NCBI GenBank assembly: GCA_047621665.1
Contig: JBLHMB010000003.1
Location: 1-64,000, forward strand
Direction: 5' to 3'
Length of the DNA: 64,000 bases
Source: Actimicrobium sp047621665
GTDB taxonomy: Bacteria; Pseudomonadota; Gammaproteobacteria; Burkholderiales; Burkholderiaceae_D
The position numbers and the translations under genes are program-made. Below are positions 55,792 through 64,000 of the stretch, piece by piece. Below the pieces are notes generated by a model that was not told the DNA's origin, searched no databases, and saw only the letters and a list, made by a program, of their open reading frames with translations. How positions within the stretch are numbered: the stretch's first letter is position 1; each line of letters starts with the position of its first letter.

Positions 55792-58125
55792 TTGCCTGAC
55801 TTACTGGCTATCGAAGGTGAAGAGTGGTCATTGAATGTCTGGTGCCATGACGTTGCATCTGCCCGGAGGCAATTACAGGCAACGATTAAATCGCGGGCGG
55901 GTTGCGACCGGCGCCAGGAGTTGCGGCTCGATACAAACGGTATTAAGCAGATTCATCCGATGGCCAGTCATACCGGAAACGGATTGATTCTGAAGGAGGT
56001 CATATTTTTTGAGAACCGGAATTATGAGTTCGAATTCACGTTCGCAGAGAGCGTGCACAATGCGACCATCACCCACCGCTTAAATGCCGTACAGGACGCC
56101 TTCCGGGATACCGGCAGCTCGCTGAGGGGCATGATTAATTTTGGTAATAACATCGGCTGGTTCAGGCTCGGATTGACTTACGATCTGAACGGCCGCCGGC
56201 AGGACCATTCGATCGCCTTTGAAGTGTTGCCCACCAAAGTCGATATGACGGCGGATCTGAACGGCATCAACGCCGCAATTGACGCTGTTTATCCGCTGTG
56301 GCGCTTTTCTTTTGCGCAAAAAACAGATCAGGAGCTTTCCCGCTCACGCGAGCCGCATGAGCGCTTCCCGCTTCTTTGGCTCGCGCTGTTCCAGTCCCTC
56401 CGTGAAGAACTCTTAAAGCAGGTTCGCATCGTCTGCAACGCACCCCATTCGCAGTTGAACGATACCCCGCGCCGGGTACGGATGGACCGCTTGAAAGGGA
56501 AAATCCCTGCAAGGCTGGAAGAACGTGTGCACGAAGCGCTGCTGCTCAAGGAGACAGAACGGATGTTCCGGGTGGGCACCCGCAGGCTGTCGGTGGATAC
56601 AGCGGAAAACAGGTTTGTGCTGATGGTGCTGCGCCATAGCAGCCGGGAGCTCGCACTATTTGCAGCCAGAGCGCGGAGTCACAACGGCAAACCCGACAAT
56701 GAGCGCGTGTCTGATACGTTCTTCAATGAGATCGCCAGCTGGCGGCAGGGACTTGATCAGCGAATGGCACACACCATGTTTGCCAACGTCGGCCGCTTTG
56801 AAGGTATGGAGAGGGAATCGCTGGTGCTGCATCAGCGTGCGGGCTATGTCGGAGTGTACCGGGTATGGCAACAACTGAAGCAATATCTCGACGTCTTCGG
56901 CAGACATGCTTCCATCTCTGTCAAATCGGTCGCAGAACTTTATGAAGTGTGGTGCCTGCTGGAAATACGGCGAATATTGGTGGAGCTGGGCTTTAAAGAA
57001 ACGGAAACGTCCAGCGCTAAACTGAAGCTGAAAGGTCTCGAGAAAGAGCTCAACGACGGCATGGGTGCGTCTTTCCGGTTTTCGCGTGATGACAATTTGC
57101 AGGTCCGACTTGCACACGAGCCGGTATTCGGAAAACCCACATCAGAAATAAACCGGATTTATTCATGGAATGGGGTTCAAAAGCCGGACATCGTGCTGGA
57201 GGTAACTTTTCCTAACGGGGAATTAATTTACTGGATTTTCGATGCCAAGTACCGTATCGATACTGAGACACAAAAAAACGGAAAAGACCTGGTGCCGGAC
57301 GATGCACTTAACCAGATGCACCGGTATCGTGACGCCTTGATTCATCAGGGAGAAAAAGAATACGGCAAACCTAAAAAAACCCGTCCGTTTATCGGTGCCT
57401 ATGTGATGTATCCCGGCTGGTTTCCAGACGCCGGGCAATCCGACCCCGCTATGAATCCTTATGCCGAAGCGATTGATGCGGTGGGAATAGGCGCTTTTCC
57501 GGCTTTACCCGGACAGAAAAATGCATGGTTAGCTGCATTTCTGGCGAAACACCTTTCCCGTAGAACGGCGATAGAACAGTACCGTATGGAAGCGCCGGAC
57601 AGATATCTGGAGCAGGACTCTGTGCGCATTGCGCCTACCGGCCTGACACTTCAGCGCGACGGGGAGTTACTGTTTGTGGCACCTACCGGCCCCCGCAGAA
57701 ATCCGGCCTACCTGGATGGCTTCAGCGCAGGAACCGCAAAGTGGTACCACACCCGTGATCAGGCAATCAGCCGGGAAAGTATCCCGGCGCGCGTGATGAA
57801 TGACATCACCCACATAGCAGTGGCTGTACCACTCGACGTTGACCAGGTTGCTGTTAATCAAATCTTTGCGGTGAGTAGTGTGAAGCGTTGCCTGCGTAGC
57901 GACATTTCTGAGCACCAATCCGGTGCTGCTGTGCCCGGCGGCGCCGGAGACTACTGGCTGTTTGAGTTGGGGGAGTCAATTGCACTGGAGGTGCCGGTTC
58001 TTCTCCCTGCTGAAGTACATTTCAGGTTCGGAATGTGTTCCTTGAATGACCTGAAATCTGCTCGAAACTGGAATGATATTTCGGGTAGGTACAACTATTT
58101 ATATACGCTCCCTGTAGAACCGTAA
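55792..58125 (+). CDS. DUF2357 / PD-(D/E)XK nuclease, McrC-like partner of the McrB-like protein
   Basis: 777 residues, uninterrupted. A long N-terminal DUF2357-type region (about 1-330) precedes a helical section and a restriction-endonuclease core. The active site is KPDIVLEV (P465-D466, E470) and WIFDAKYRID (D484-x-K486), a clear PD-(D/E)xK pattern. It should be the DNA-cutting subunit driven by the McrB-like translocase. LlaJI-type systems pair such subunits with cytosine methyltransferases. The start is a TTG with GGGAG 8 bases upstream, and no ATG fits. Composition is richer in GC than the upstream island genes. Confidence 0.85.
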   Translation: MPDLLAIEGEEWSLNVWCHDVASARRQLQATIKSRAGCDRRQELRLDTNGIKQIHPMASHTGNGLILKEVIFFENRNYEFEFTFAESVHNATITHRLNAVQDAFRDTGSSLRGMINFGNNIGWFRLGLTYDLNGRRQDHSIAFEVLPTKVDMTADLNGINAAIDAVYPLWRFSFAQKTDQELSRSREPHERFPLLWLALFQSLREELLKQVRIVCNAPHSQLNDTPRRVRMDRLKGKIPARLEERVHEALLLKETERMFRVGTRRLSVDTAENRFVLMVLRHSSRELALFAARARSHNGKPDNERVSDTFFNEIASWRQGLDQRMAHTMFANVGRFEGMERESLVLHQRAGYVGVYRVWQQLKQYLDVFGRHASISVKSVAELYEVWCLLEIRRILVELGFKETETSSAKLKLKGLEKELNDGMGASFRFSRDDNLQVRLAHEPVFGKPTSEINRIYSWNGVQKPDIVLEVTFPNGELIYWIFDAKYRIDTETQKNGKDLVPDDALNQMHRYRDALIHQGEKEYGKPKKTRPFIGAYVMYPGWFPDAGQSDPAMNPYAEAIDAVGIGAFPALPGQKNAWLAAFLAKHLSRRTAIEQYRMEAPDRYLEQDSVRIAPTGLTLQRDGELLFVAPTGPRRNPAYLDGFSAGTAKWYHTRDQAISRESIPARVMNDITHIAVAVPLDVDQVAVNQIFAVSSVKRCLRSDISEHQSGAAVPGGAGDYWLFELGESIALEVPVLLPAEVHFRFGMCSLNDLKSARNWNDISGRYNYLYTLPVEP

Positions 58126-58183
58126 TATTCACGGACTTATCCGAGGCCAAATTCAATAGCGCTGGACGATGGCACAAACAACA

Positions 58184-58744
58184 CTACTTAACCCGCTGCT
58201 TTTCCAGCTTGCGCGCCAGCGTCCGGCGATGCATCCCGAGCCGGCGTGCCGCTTCTGAAATATTGAAGTTCGATTCACGCAACGCGTCGTGAATGTGTTC
58301 CCACTCCAGTGTCTTGATCGAAGTAGACCGGTTGGTCAGGCTGACGTCGGTCTTGCCGGCGACGTTGCCAAAAGCGGCCTCGATGTCGTCGGTGTTCGAC
58401 GGTTTGGCCAGGTACTGACAGGCTCCAAGCTTGATCGCTTCGACTACCGTGACGATGCTGGCGAAGCCGGTCAGCACCACCACCAGAATGGTCGGATCGT
58501 GCAGGTTCAGCATGCGTACGCAATCGAGCCCCGATGAAATACCGTCCAGTTTCAAATCCACCACGGCAAAACCGAATGCATGCTGCGTCACCAGCAGCGT
58601 CGCTCCCTCAAGGTTACTGGCCAGGAAAACCGTGTAACCGCGCCGCTCGAACGAACGCCCGAGCGTGCGGGCAAAGACCGCATCGTCTTCAATGATCAGC
58701 AACTGGCGCGCCGGTGGCGCCAAAATCTCGTCGGGGTTATTCAA
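58184..58744 (-). CDS. regA: RegA/ActR-type response regulator
   Basis: 186 residues. Receiver domain with the acidic pocket LLIIEDD, phospho-acceptor Asp in FAVVDLKLDG (about D63) and the conserved Thr/Lys (VVVLTGFAS, YLAKPS). A short linker leads to a Fis-type helix-turn-helix, NISEAARRLGMHRRTLARKL. RegA proteins have this size and nearly invariant C-terminus and control respiration genes by redox state. The start is uncertain: I use a TTG at 58744 overlapping the regB stop by 8 bases. An ATG at 58822 would add an unlikely tail inside regB. It is the last gene of the cyo-surf1-regBA run. Confidence 0.9.
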   Translation of the reverse strand: MNNPDEILAPPARQLLIIEDDAVFARTLGRSFERRGYTVFLASNLEGATLLVTQHAFGFAVVDLKLDGISSGLDCVRMLNLHDPTILVVVLTGFASIVTVVEAIKLGACQYLAKPSNTDDIEAAFGNVAGKTDVSLTNRSTSIKTLEWEHIHDALRESNFNISEAARRLGMHRRTLARKLEKQRVK

Positions 58745-60068
58745 GGCTGATTGCCGCCAGCGGCAGGGTAACCTGCACCAGCGCCCCGCCTTGTGCCAGG
58801 TTGCGGGCATGAACCACGCCACCCAGTTTGCGCACTACATTCACGGAAAAAAACAGTCCGAGGCCGCCGCCCGGTCGTCCCTTGGTGGACTGGTAGGGCT
58901 TGCCGAAATGCGTCAGCATCTGCGCCGGAAATCCACTGCCGGCATCGGTAATAACCAGTCGCAACACACCGTCTTCGCGCATGGCTTCGAAGCGCAGCCA
59001 TGCGGGTGAGGACTCGAAGGCATTGTCGAGCACATTGCAAATCATCTGCTTGAGTGCGGAATCAAATACCACCGGTAGGTCTTGTTCAATATGGTTGCTG
59101 TAGTCCAGCACCACCACCGGCCGGGTGGCGCGCCATTCAAGCACCAGCTCATCAAGAAACGTGCAGATGGTCGTCTTGATCGACGATTCGCTACGGGCTT
59201 CTCCGGCCGACATCAACACACCGCTGACGATAGTCTTGCAACGTTTTAACTGCGCCTGCATCTCGCCAAGTTCATCGAGCAGCTGGATGTTCTTCCTGAA
59301 CTCGGGCATGCGCCGCCAGTCGCCGAGGATTACCGACAAGGTCGCCAGCGGTGTGCCAAGTTCGTGGGCGGCACCGGATGCCAGTAATCCCATGCGAACG
59401 ATATGCGCCTCTTCGGCAGCATGCTGACGCAAGTCTGCCAGCTGCGCGGCTCCACTGCGCAGATTGCGGTTGATGCGGCTGACAAAAAACACCAGCAAGC
59501 TGGCATTGAGCGCGAAGCACAACAGCATCCCTTCGATGTACAAATTGGACAGGCCGGTGACTGGTCCGGACGTCAGGATCAGCGGTTTCGCGTACAGCGA
59601 CAGACAAGCCAGGCAGGTGCTGGTGATGCCGACAAATACCCAGGTTGACCAGGCTTCAAGCAGCACCGCGCCGAGAATCACTTGAAGCAGATAAAGAAAG
59701 GCAAACGGATTAGTGGTACCGCCAGTCAGGTACAGCAAACCGGTCAGCGCAGCGGCATCGACCAGCAAAGCAAAAAACAGCTCGCGATTGGTGACTACCC
59801 GCGAGACGCGCCAGCGTAAATGGCTGGCGATATTAAAAATCACCAGGCAAGCCAGCACCTTCAACAAATCCATTAACGGCAAGGCAATATGAAAGCCGAA
59901 AATGACCACCGTGATGGTGGTGATCTGGCCCACCACAGCGATCCAGCGCAACTGGATTAACAGCAGCATGTTGCTGTGCCCGGCATTGCTCTCGACATTG
60001 GCGCCGCCCAATGGCGTCGACAGCGCTTGCAAACTTTCGGAAATATCGGACATGCGGATCAGGTTCAT
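58737..60068 (-). CDS. regB: RegB/PrrB-type redox sensor histidine kinase
   Basis: 443 residues with six membrane helices in about 38-200. The quinone-binding heptapeptide GGTTNPF (116-122) lies in a loop between helices. The phospho-acceptor is in SGAAHELGTPLATLS (H235), and the redox-active cysteine of RegB proteins is in QLKRCKTIVSGVL (C277). The ATPase domain has NVLDNAFESSP and GGGLGLFFSV. In purple bacteria RegB is held off by oxidised quinone and by oxidation of this cysteine. Here it is 4 bases after the SURF1-like gene and downstream of a quinol oxidase. An alternative ATG is 5 codons in. Confidence 0.93.
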   Translation of the reverse strand: MNLIRMSDISESLQALSTPLGGANVESNAGHSNMLLLIQLRWIAVVGQITTITVVIFGFHIALPLMDLLKVLACLVIFNIASHLRWRVSRVVTNRELFFALLVDAAALTGLLYLTGGTTNPFAFLYLLQVILGAVLLEAWSTWVFVGITSTCLACLSLYAKPLILTSGPVTGLSNLYIEGMLLCFALNASLLVFFVSRINRNLRSGAAQLADLRQHAAEEAHIVRMGLLASGAAHELGTPLATLSVILGDWRRMPEFRKNIQLLDELGEMQAQLKRCKTIVSGVLMSAGEARSESSIKTTICTFLDELVLEWRATRPVVVLDYSNHIEQDLPVVFDSALKQMICNVLDNAFESSPAWLRFEAMREDGVLRLVITDAGSGFPAQMLTHFGKPYQSTKGRPGGGLGLFFSVNVVRKLGGVVHARNLAQGGALVQVTLPLAAISLE

Positions 60069-60072
60069 CGAC

Positions 60073-60903
60073 TTAGTCTAGGTCATTCGCCACGAACGTG
60101 CCGGCGCGCTGCGAACGCCGCTCTTCACGTAGGCTCCATATCATGGCGCCAGCAAGCATCAGAGCAAGCACGAACCAGGTAATGGCATAGACAAGATGAC
60201 TGTTATGAAACGCAATCACGGTGAGTCCGCCGACCGGTTGCTCGCCTGACGGGTCGTCGGGTTGGCCGCCTGCACTGGCTGCCTCGGCATCGACAAAGTA
60301 CGGTGCAACCGGACCGATCGCACCGGGGATACCGCCGGCAGCAGCAATCGCGCCGACATCTCGCGAGTACCAGCGATTATTAGCGGGGTCGTTACTACGC
60401 AGGAAAGCACCACCCTTTTCGGTGATACGCAGCAATCCTGTCACCGTCGTTACCGCACCGGCGCGATCAACTGCATCGGCGGCAACACGACCCGCTCCCG
60501 GTAACCAATCACCAGTGCGGGCAGGTACGTAGCCGCGATTAATTAACACCACCTCGCCGCTGGCACGCCGCAACGGTGTCAATAGCCAGAAACCACTACC
60601 TCGTTCGGTGACGGCTTGCACCCGTACCGTGCGACCGTAGAGGTACTGACCGGTTACGCGGACATGCCGGTAGGCGTCCGATTCGGTCGTCACGCCTGGC
60701 CACGCCGCCGCCGCCGGTGCATCGACGGCCGGCGCGTTGACCCGCGCGTCGACACGCGCGATCAGGTCGAGCTTCCACTGCAAGCGCACAACCTGCCAGC
60801 TACCCAGCCCCAGCAAGGTCAGAAAGACCAGGCCGGCACCAATAAGCAGCAGTATCTTGCCGGTCTTTGAGCGCGGCTGAGGTACGTCGGCGACCGCGCT
60901 CAC
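60073..60903 (-). CDS. SURF1-family oxidase assembly protein
   Basis: 276 residues. One helix near each end (about 17-37 and 236-258) flanks a periplasmic region, the standard SURF1 layout. Conserved features are LLGLGSWQVVRLQWK, VLINRGYVPA and NSHLVYAITWFVLA. SURF1 proteins help insert haem into haem-copper oxidases. Homologues tied to quinol oxidases are known, for example in Paracoccus, so a role in bo3 maturation is reasonable here. It starts with GTG and has no obvious ribosome site. It lies 49 bases after cyoD. The internal stretch near 195-225 is Gly/Pro-rich and longer than usual. Confidence 0.88.
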   Translation of the reverse strand: MSAVADVPQPRSKTGKILLLIGAGLVFLTLLGLGSWQVVRLQWKLDLIARVDARVNAPAVDAPAAAAWPGVTTESDAYRHVRVTGQYLYGRTVRVQAVTERGSGFWLLTPLRRASGEVVLINRGYVPARTGDWLPGAGRVAADAVDRAGAVTTVTGLLRITEKGGAFLRSNDPANNRWYSRDVGAIAAAGGIPGAIGPVAPYFVDAEAASAGGQPDDPSGEQPVGGLTVIAFHNSHLVYAITWFVLALMLAGAMIWSLREERRSQRAGTFVANDLD

Positions 60904-60952
60904 GGTAAGGATGCCGGTCCGGCGACAAAGATCATCGTTGTACCGGCTTGCA

Positions 60953-61486
60953 TCAAGGTGCTTTAGGCGCGACTGGCATGGCAGGCATATCCTTCATGCC
61001 TTCCATTCCCTTCATACCTTCCATGCCTTCCATACCCTTCATGGCTGGCATCGCTGTTGAGCCCTGAATCGACGTGCTGGTTGCGTCACCAGTCCGGTCG
61101 GGCATCATGCCCGGCATCATGTTGTTATTGAGGTGATACATGACCCAGATCGAACCGCTCAGCATGATGACCACTAGCATCGTCGTAAAGATCAGCGCCA
61201 GAATTGACCAACCGCCTTCCGACTTGGTGTTCATATGCAGGAAGTACACCATGTGCACAACAATCTGCACTGCTGCCAGCCCAAGTACGACCAAGGCGGT
61301 CGTGCTCGAATTCTCGAACACTTTGCCCAGTACGATCCAGAACGGAATTGCAGTCAGGATCACGGCCAGGATGAAGCCGGTCAGATAGCTTTTTACCGAA
61401 CCATGATCGGCATGCGTGTGATGGCTTTCGTCATGATTGTCGTGACCGCCGGCGTGGGCCGGCGTGTGGTTATGTGTGGCGCTCAC
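60953..61486 (-). CDS. cyoD: Cytochrome bo3 quinol oxidase subunit IV with His-rich and Met-rich extensions
   Basis: 177 residues. The core (about 31-120) has three membrane helices and the CyoD features SYLTGFILAVILTAIPF and VHMVYFLHMNTKSEGGW. The N-terminus has nine His within residues 5-28. The C-terminus adds about 55 residues: MMPGMM, a linker, then Met at 146, 149, 152 and on to 170, nine in strict three-residue spacing with Gly, Glu, Lys and Asp between. Usual CyoD proteins are about 110-125 residues. The start is a GTG overlapping the cyoC stop (GTGA), with GGAG upstream. Metal binding by the extensions is an inference. Confidence 0.92.
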   Translation of the reverse strand: MSATHNHTPAHAGGHDNHDESHHTHADHGSVKSYLTGFILAVILTAIPFWIVLGKVFENSSTTALVVLGLAAVQIVVHMVYFLHMNTKSEGGWSILALIFTTMLVVIMLSGSIWVMYHLNNNMMPGMMPDRTGDATSTSIQGSTAMPAMKGMEGMEGMKGMEGMKDMPAMPVAPKAP

Positions 61487-62103
61487 GGCAGGACTCCCAT
61501 CAGATAAACAAAGGTAAAGACGCCGATCCACACTACGTCAAGGAAGTGCCAGAACATCGACAGGCACATCAGGCGACGGGTATTTTCCGTCGTCAGGCCG
61601 TGCACGCTGACTTGCAACATCAACGTCACCAGCCAGATGATGCCGAACATCACATGCAAGCCGTGGGTGCCGACCAGCGTGAAGAAGGCCGTCAGGAAAC
61701 CGCTGCGTTGCGGACCTGCGCCTTCGCGGATCAGGTGGACGAATTCATACATTTCGAGGCCGATGAAGCAGGCCCCGATCAGGCCGGTAATCGCCAGCCA
61801 GATCAGCGTGCTGCGTACCTTCTTGCGCTGCATTTCCAGCATCGCAAAACCATACGTAATCGACGACACCAGCAAAAACGCGGTGTTGAGCGCCACCAGC
61901 GGCAAGTCGAACAGCTCGGCCCCGGTGGGGCCGCCGGCGTAGTTCCTGCCGAGCACGGCGTACACCGCGAACAGGCAGGCGAACACCAGGCAATCGCTCA
62001 TCAGATACAGCCAGAAACCGAGCGTCGTGCCGTTCTCCGGGTGATGCTCCAGCACGTAATACCGCGTGCTGTCGGTGGAGGGAGAAGTCACGGCATTACG
62101 CAT
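61483..62103 (-). CDS. cyoC: Cytochrome bo3 quinol oxidase subunit III
   Basis: 206 residues, five membrane helices. Family segments seen are TTLGFWLYLMSDCLVFACLF, SSITYGFAML and TLVGTHGLHVMFGIIWL, ending with FWHFLDVVWIGVFTFVYLMG. It stabilises the oxidase core. Its ATG overlaps the cyoB stop by 8 bases, so translation is coupled. Usual length and no anomalies. Confidence 0.96.
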   Translation of the reverse strand: MRNAVTSPSTDSTRYYVLEHHPENGTTLGFWLYLMSDCLVFACLFAVYAVLGRNYAGGPTGAELFDLPLVALNTAFLLVSSITYGFAMLEMQRKKVRSTLIWLAITGLIGACFIGLEMYEFVHLIREGAGPQRSGFLTAFFTLVGTHGLHVMFGIIWLVTLMLQVSVHGLTTENTRRLMCLSMFWHFLDVVWIGVFTFVYLMGVLP

Positions 62104-64000
62104 GATTAGCTAACAGTTTTGTACGGTTATCTTCGATCCGGGTGACTTCGGCAGCCGGGATGTAAAAGTCGCGCTTGTAGTTGAAGGTGTGGGCAATGAT
62201 CCCGGCAATCATCATGCCGAAGGTCATACCTGCCACCAGCCACATGTGCCAGATCAGGGCAAATCCGATCGCTGCACTGAGCAACGCAATCAGGAAACCT
62301 GCTGCCGTATTTTTTGGCATGTGAATCGGCAGGAAACCAGTCAGCGGACGGACATAACCGTTTTGCTTCATGTCAGTCCAGGCATCAGTGTCATAGACCT
62401 TTGGTGTGAAGGCGAAGTTGTACGACGGTGGTGGCGACGAGGTCGACCATTCCAGCGTACGACCACCCCATGGATCACCCGTGTAGTCGCCCAGTTCTTT
62501 GCGACGGATGTAGCTGACGATCAACTGAATGATGAAGGCAGCGATACCCAACGCAATCAGCACGGCACCAACCGCAGCGATCTGGAACCAGATCTGCAAC
62601 GACGGATCTTCGAAATGGCTCAGACGACGTGTGACACCCATCAGACCAAGTACATACAGCGGCATAAAGGCGAGATAGAAGCCAATCGTCCACAACCAGA
62701 ACGACCACTTGCCCCAGTACGAATCCAACTTGTAGCCGAAGGCTTTCGGGAACCAGTAGTTGATACCGGCGAACATACCGAACACCACACCGCCAATGAT
62801 CACGTTATGGAAGTGCGCAATCAGGAACAGGCTGTTATGCAACACGAAGTCGGCCGCTGGTACCGCCAGCAAGACGCCGGTCATGCCACCAATAACGAAG
62901 GTGATCATGAAACCGATTGTCCACAACATCGGTACTTCGAAACGGATGCGACCACGGTACATCGTGAACAACCAGTTGAAAATCTTCGCGCCGGTCGGAA
63001 TCGAAATAATCATCGTCGTAATCCCGAAGAACGAATTGACGCTGGCCCCCGAACCCATCGTGAAGAAGTGATGCAGCCATACCAGGTACGACAAGATCGT
63101 AATGACCAGTGTCGCGTACACCATCGATGTGTAGCCGAAAATGCGCTTGCTTGAAAAAGTGGCGACGATTTCGGAGAACACGCCAAAGGCCGGCAAGATC
63201 AGGATGTAGACCTCCGGGTGACCCCAGATCCAGATCAGGTTGACGTACATCATCGAATTTCCACCAAGGTCATTGGTAAAGAAATTGGTACCGACCATAC
63301 GGTCGAGCGACAACATACCCAGCACTGCAGCGAGCACAGGGAAAGCGGCAACCACCAGGATGTTGGTGCACAACGAGGTCCAGATAAAGATCGGCATCTT
63401 CATCAGCGTCATGCCTGGTGCGCGCATCTTGACGATGGTGGCGATCAGATTAATACCAGAGAGCAGCGTCCCTACCCCCGCCACCTGTAACGACCAGATG
63501 TAATAGTCGACCCCCACATCCGGACTGGAAAGTATTCCCGACAGCGGTGGATAAGCCAACCAGCCGGTCCGGGCGAATTCGCCAACGAACAATGACGCCA
63601 TCACCAGCATGCCGCCGAACGCAGTCATCCAAAAACTGAAGTTGTTCAGGAACGGAAAAGCCACGTCACGTGCGCCGATTTGCAGCGGAATCACGTAGTT
63701 CATCAGACCGGTAACCAACGGCATCGCGACGAAGAAAATCATGATCACACCGTGCGCGGTGAAGATCTGGTCGTAGTGATGCGCCGGCAGGAAGCCGCCG
63801 GAATCGCCAAACGCGAATGCCTGCTGGGCGCGCATCATCAGCGCATCGGAAAACCCGCGCAACAACATGATCAGGGCAAACACGATGTACATGATACCGA
63901 TGCGTTTATGGTCAATGCTGGTGATCCAGTCGCGCCAGAGCGGACCCCACAGACGGTAATACGTCAGCGCACCCAGCACTGCCGCGCCGCCTATCCCTAC
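62096..64000 (-). CDS. cyoB: Cytochrome bo3 quinol oxidase subunit I, 5' end outside the window
   Basis: At least 634 residues of the haem-copper oxidase core. It reduces oxygen to water with electrons from ubiquinol and pumps protons. Seen are FTAHGVIMIFFVAMPLVTGL (low-spin haem His), WGHPEVYILILPAFGVFSE (CuB His, cross-linked Tyr), the CuB pair in VWLHHFFTMGSG, and IAHFHNVIIGGVVFG (haem His). Coding sequence is open to the window end. A GTG at 63979 could be read as a start, but the frame continues upstream (VGIGGAAVLGAL) and CyoB normally has another helix there, so I take the gene as cut by the edge. cyoA should lie beyond. Confidence 0.96.
   Translation of the reverse strand, partial: VGIGGAAVLGALTYYRLWGPLWRDWITSIDHKRIGIMYIVFALIMLLRGFSDALMMRAQQAFAFGDSGGFLPAHHYDQIFTAHGVIMIFFVAMPLVTGLMNYVIPLQIGARDVAFPFLNNFSFWMTAFGGMLVMASLFVGEFARTGWLAYPPLSGILSSPDVGVDYYIWSLQVAGVGTLLSGINLIATIVKMRAPGMTLMKMPIFIWTSLCTNILVVAAFPVLAAVLGMLSLDRMVGTNFFTNDLGGNSMMYVNLIWIWGHPEVYILILPAFGVFSEIVATFSSKRIFGYTSMVYATLVITILSYLVWLHHFFTMGSGASVNSFFGITTMIISIPTGAKIFNWLFTMYRGRIRFEVPMLWTIGFMITFVIGGMTGVLLAVPAADFVLHNSLFLIAHFHNVIIGGVVFGMFAGINYWFPKAFGYKLDSYWGKWSFWLWTIGFYLAFMPLYVLGLMGVTRRLSHFEDPSLQIWFQIAAVGAVLIALGIAAFIIQLIVSYIRRKELGDYTGDPWGGRTLEWSTSSPPPSYNFAFTPKVYDTDAWTDMKQNGYVRPLTGFLPIHMPKNTAAGFLIALLSAAIGFALIWHMWLVAGMTFGMMIAGIIAHTFNYKRDFYIPAAEVTRIEDNRTKLLANHA

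Noticed and set aside
58126..58183. A repeat of the tRNA-Pro 3' end as a right attachment site of the island
   Set aside because: No match to the last bases of the tRNA was found between the nuclease gene and regA.
63900..63979. Start of cyoB at the GTG of 63979
   Set aside because: The frame stays open to the window end with hydrophobic sequence, and CyoB usually has an extra N-terminal helix.

Overview
The window looks like chromosome of a betaproteobacterium in the Burkholderiales, most likely Oxalobacteraceae-like. This is inferred from the TCA-cycle gene order, a DUF2863 gene next to a DUF1631 gene, the bo3 oxidase with a RegB/RegA pair, and the intergenic repeats at the left edge. No rRNA, CRISPR array or phage is visible. 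There is one tRNA gene, one IS remnant and one restriction-modification island.

Layout. (1) 1-1.1 kb: 3' end of an IS481-like transposase, then repeat-rich non-coding DNA. (2) 1.2-2.9 kb: a chemoreceptor gene behind a flagellar sigma-28-type promoter. (3) 3.1-16.0 kb, minus strand: a complete pelABCDEFG operon for Pel exopolysaccharide, preceded by a PilZ-domain gene, so two likely c-di-GMP receptors (PelD and the PilZ protein) are adjacent. (4) 17.4-22.6 kb: a DinG/YoaA-type helicase, a YdcH-type small protein, a PP2C phosphatase, a lipoprotein and the ZapE ATPase. (5) 22.8-42.6 kb: a TCA-cycle supercluster. It holds lpd, sucB and sucA, then an MscS channel and a secreted hydrolase, then gltA, sdhE and sdhBADC with a GntR regulator. 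Divergent from these are mdh, a CitE-like lyase, a small secreted protein and acnA. A perfect 20-bp palindrome lies between the GntR gene and mdh. (6) 42.8-51.6 kb: DUF2863 and DUF1631 proteins, a tandem pair of paralogous chemoreceptors and an M14 carboxypeptidase. (7) 51.8-58.1 kb: tRNA-Pro(GGG), then an island with vsr, a cytosine-C5 methyltransferase, an McrB-like AAA+ GTPase and a DUF2357/PD-(D/E)XK nuclease, resembling LlaJI-type systems. (8) 58.2-64.0 kb, minus strand: cyoB (cut by the window edge), cyoC, cyoD, a SURF1-like gene, regB and regA.

Most notable points. In the island, the methyltransferase and the McrB-like gene each carry one in-frame nonsense codon with intact coding sequence on both sides. 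The McrB-like gene is also a base-composition mosaic whose AT-rich N-terminal part ends near the Walker A motif. CyoD has a nine-histidine N-terminus and a C-terminal tail with Met at every third residue over nine repeats, which suggests metal binding. The quinol oxidase operon includes a SURF1 homologue and a RegB-type kinase that keeps the GGTTNPF quinone motif and the redox cysteine.

All functional calls come from reading motifs and gene order by eye. No database search was run.
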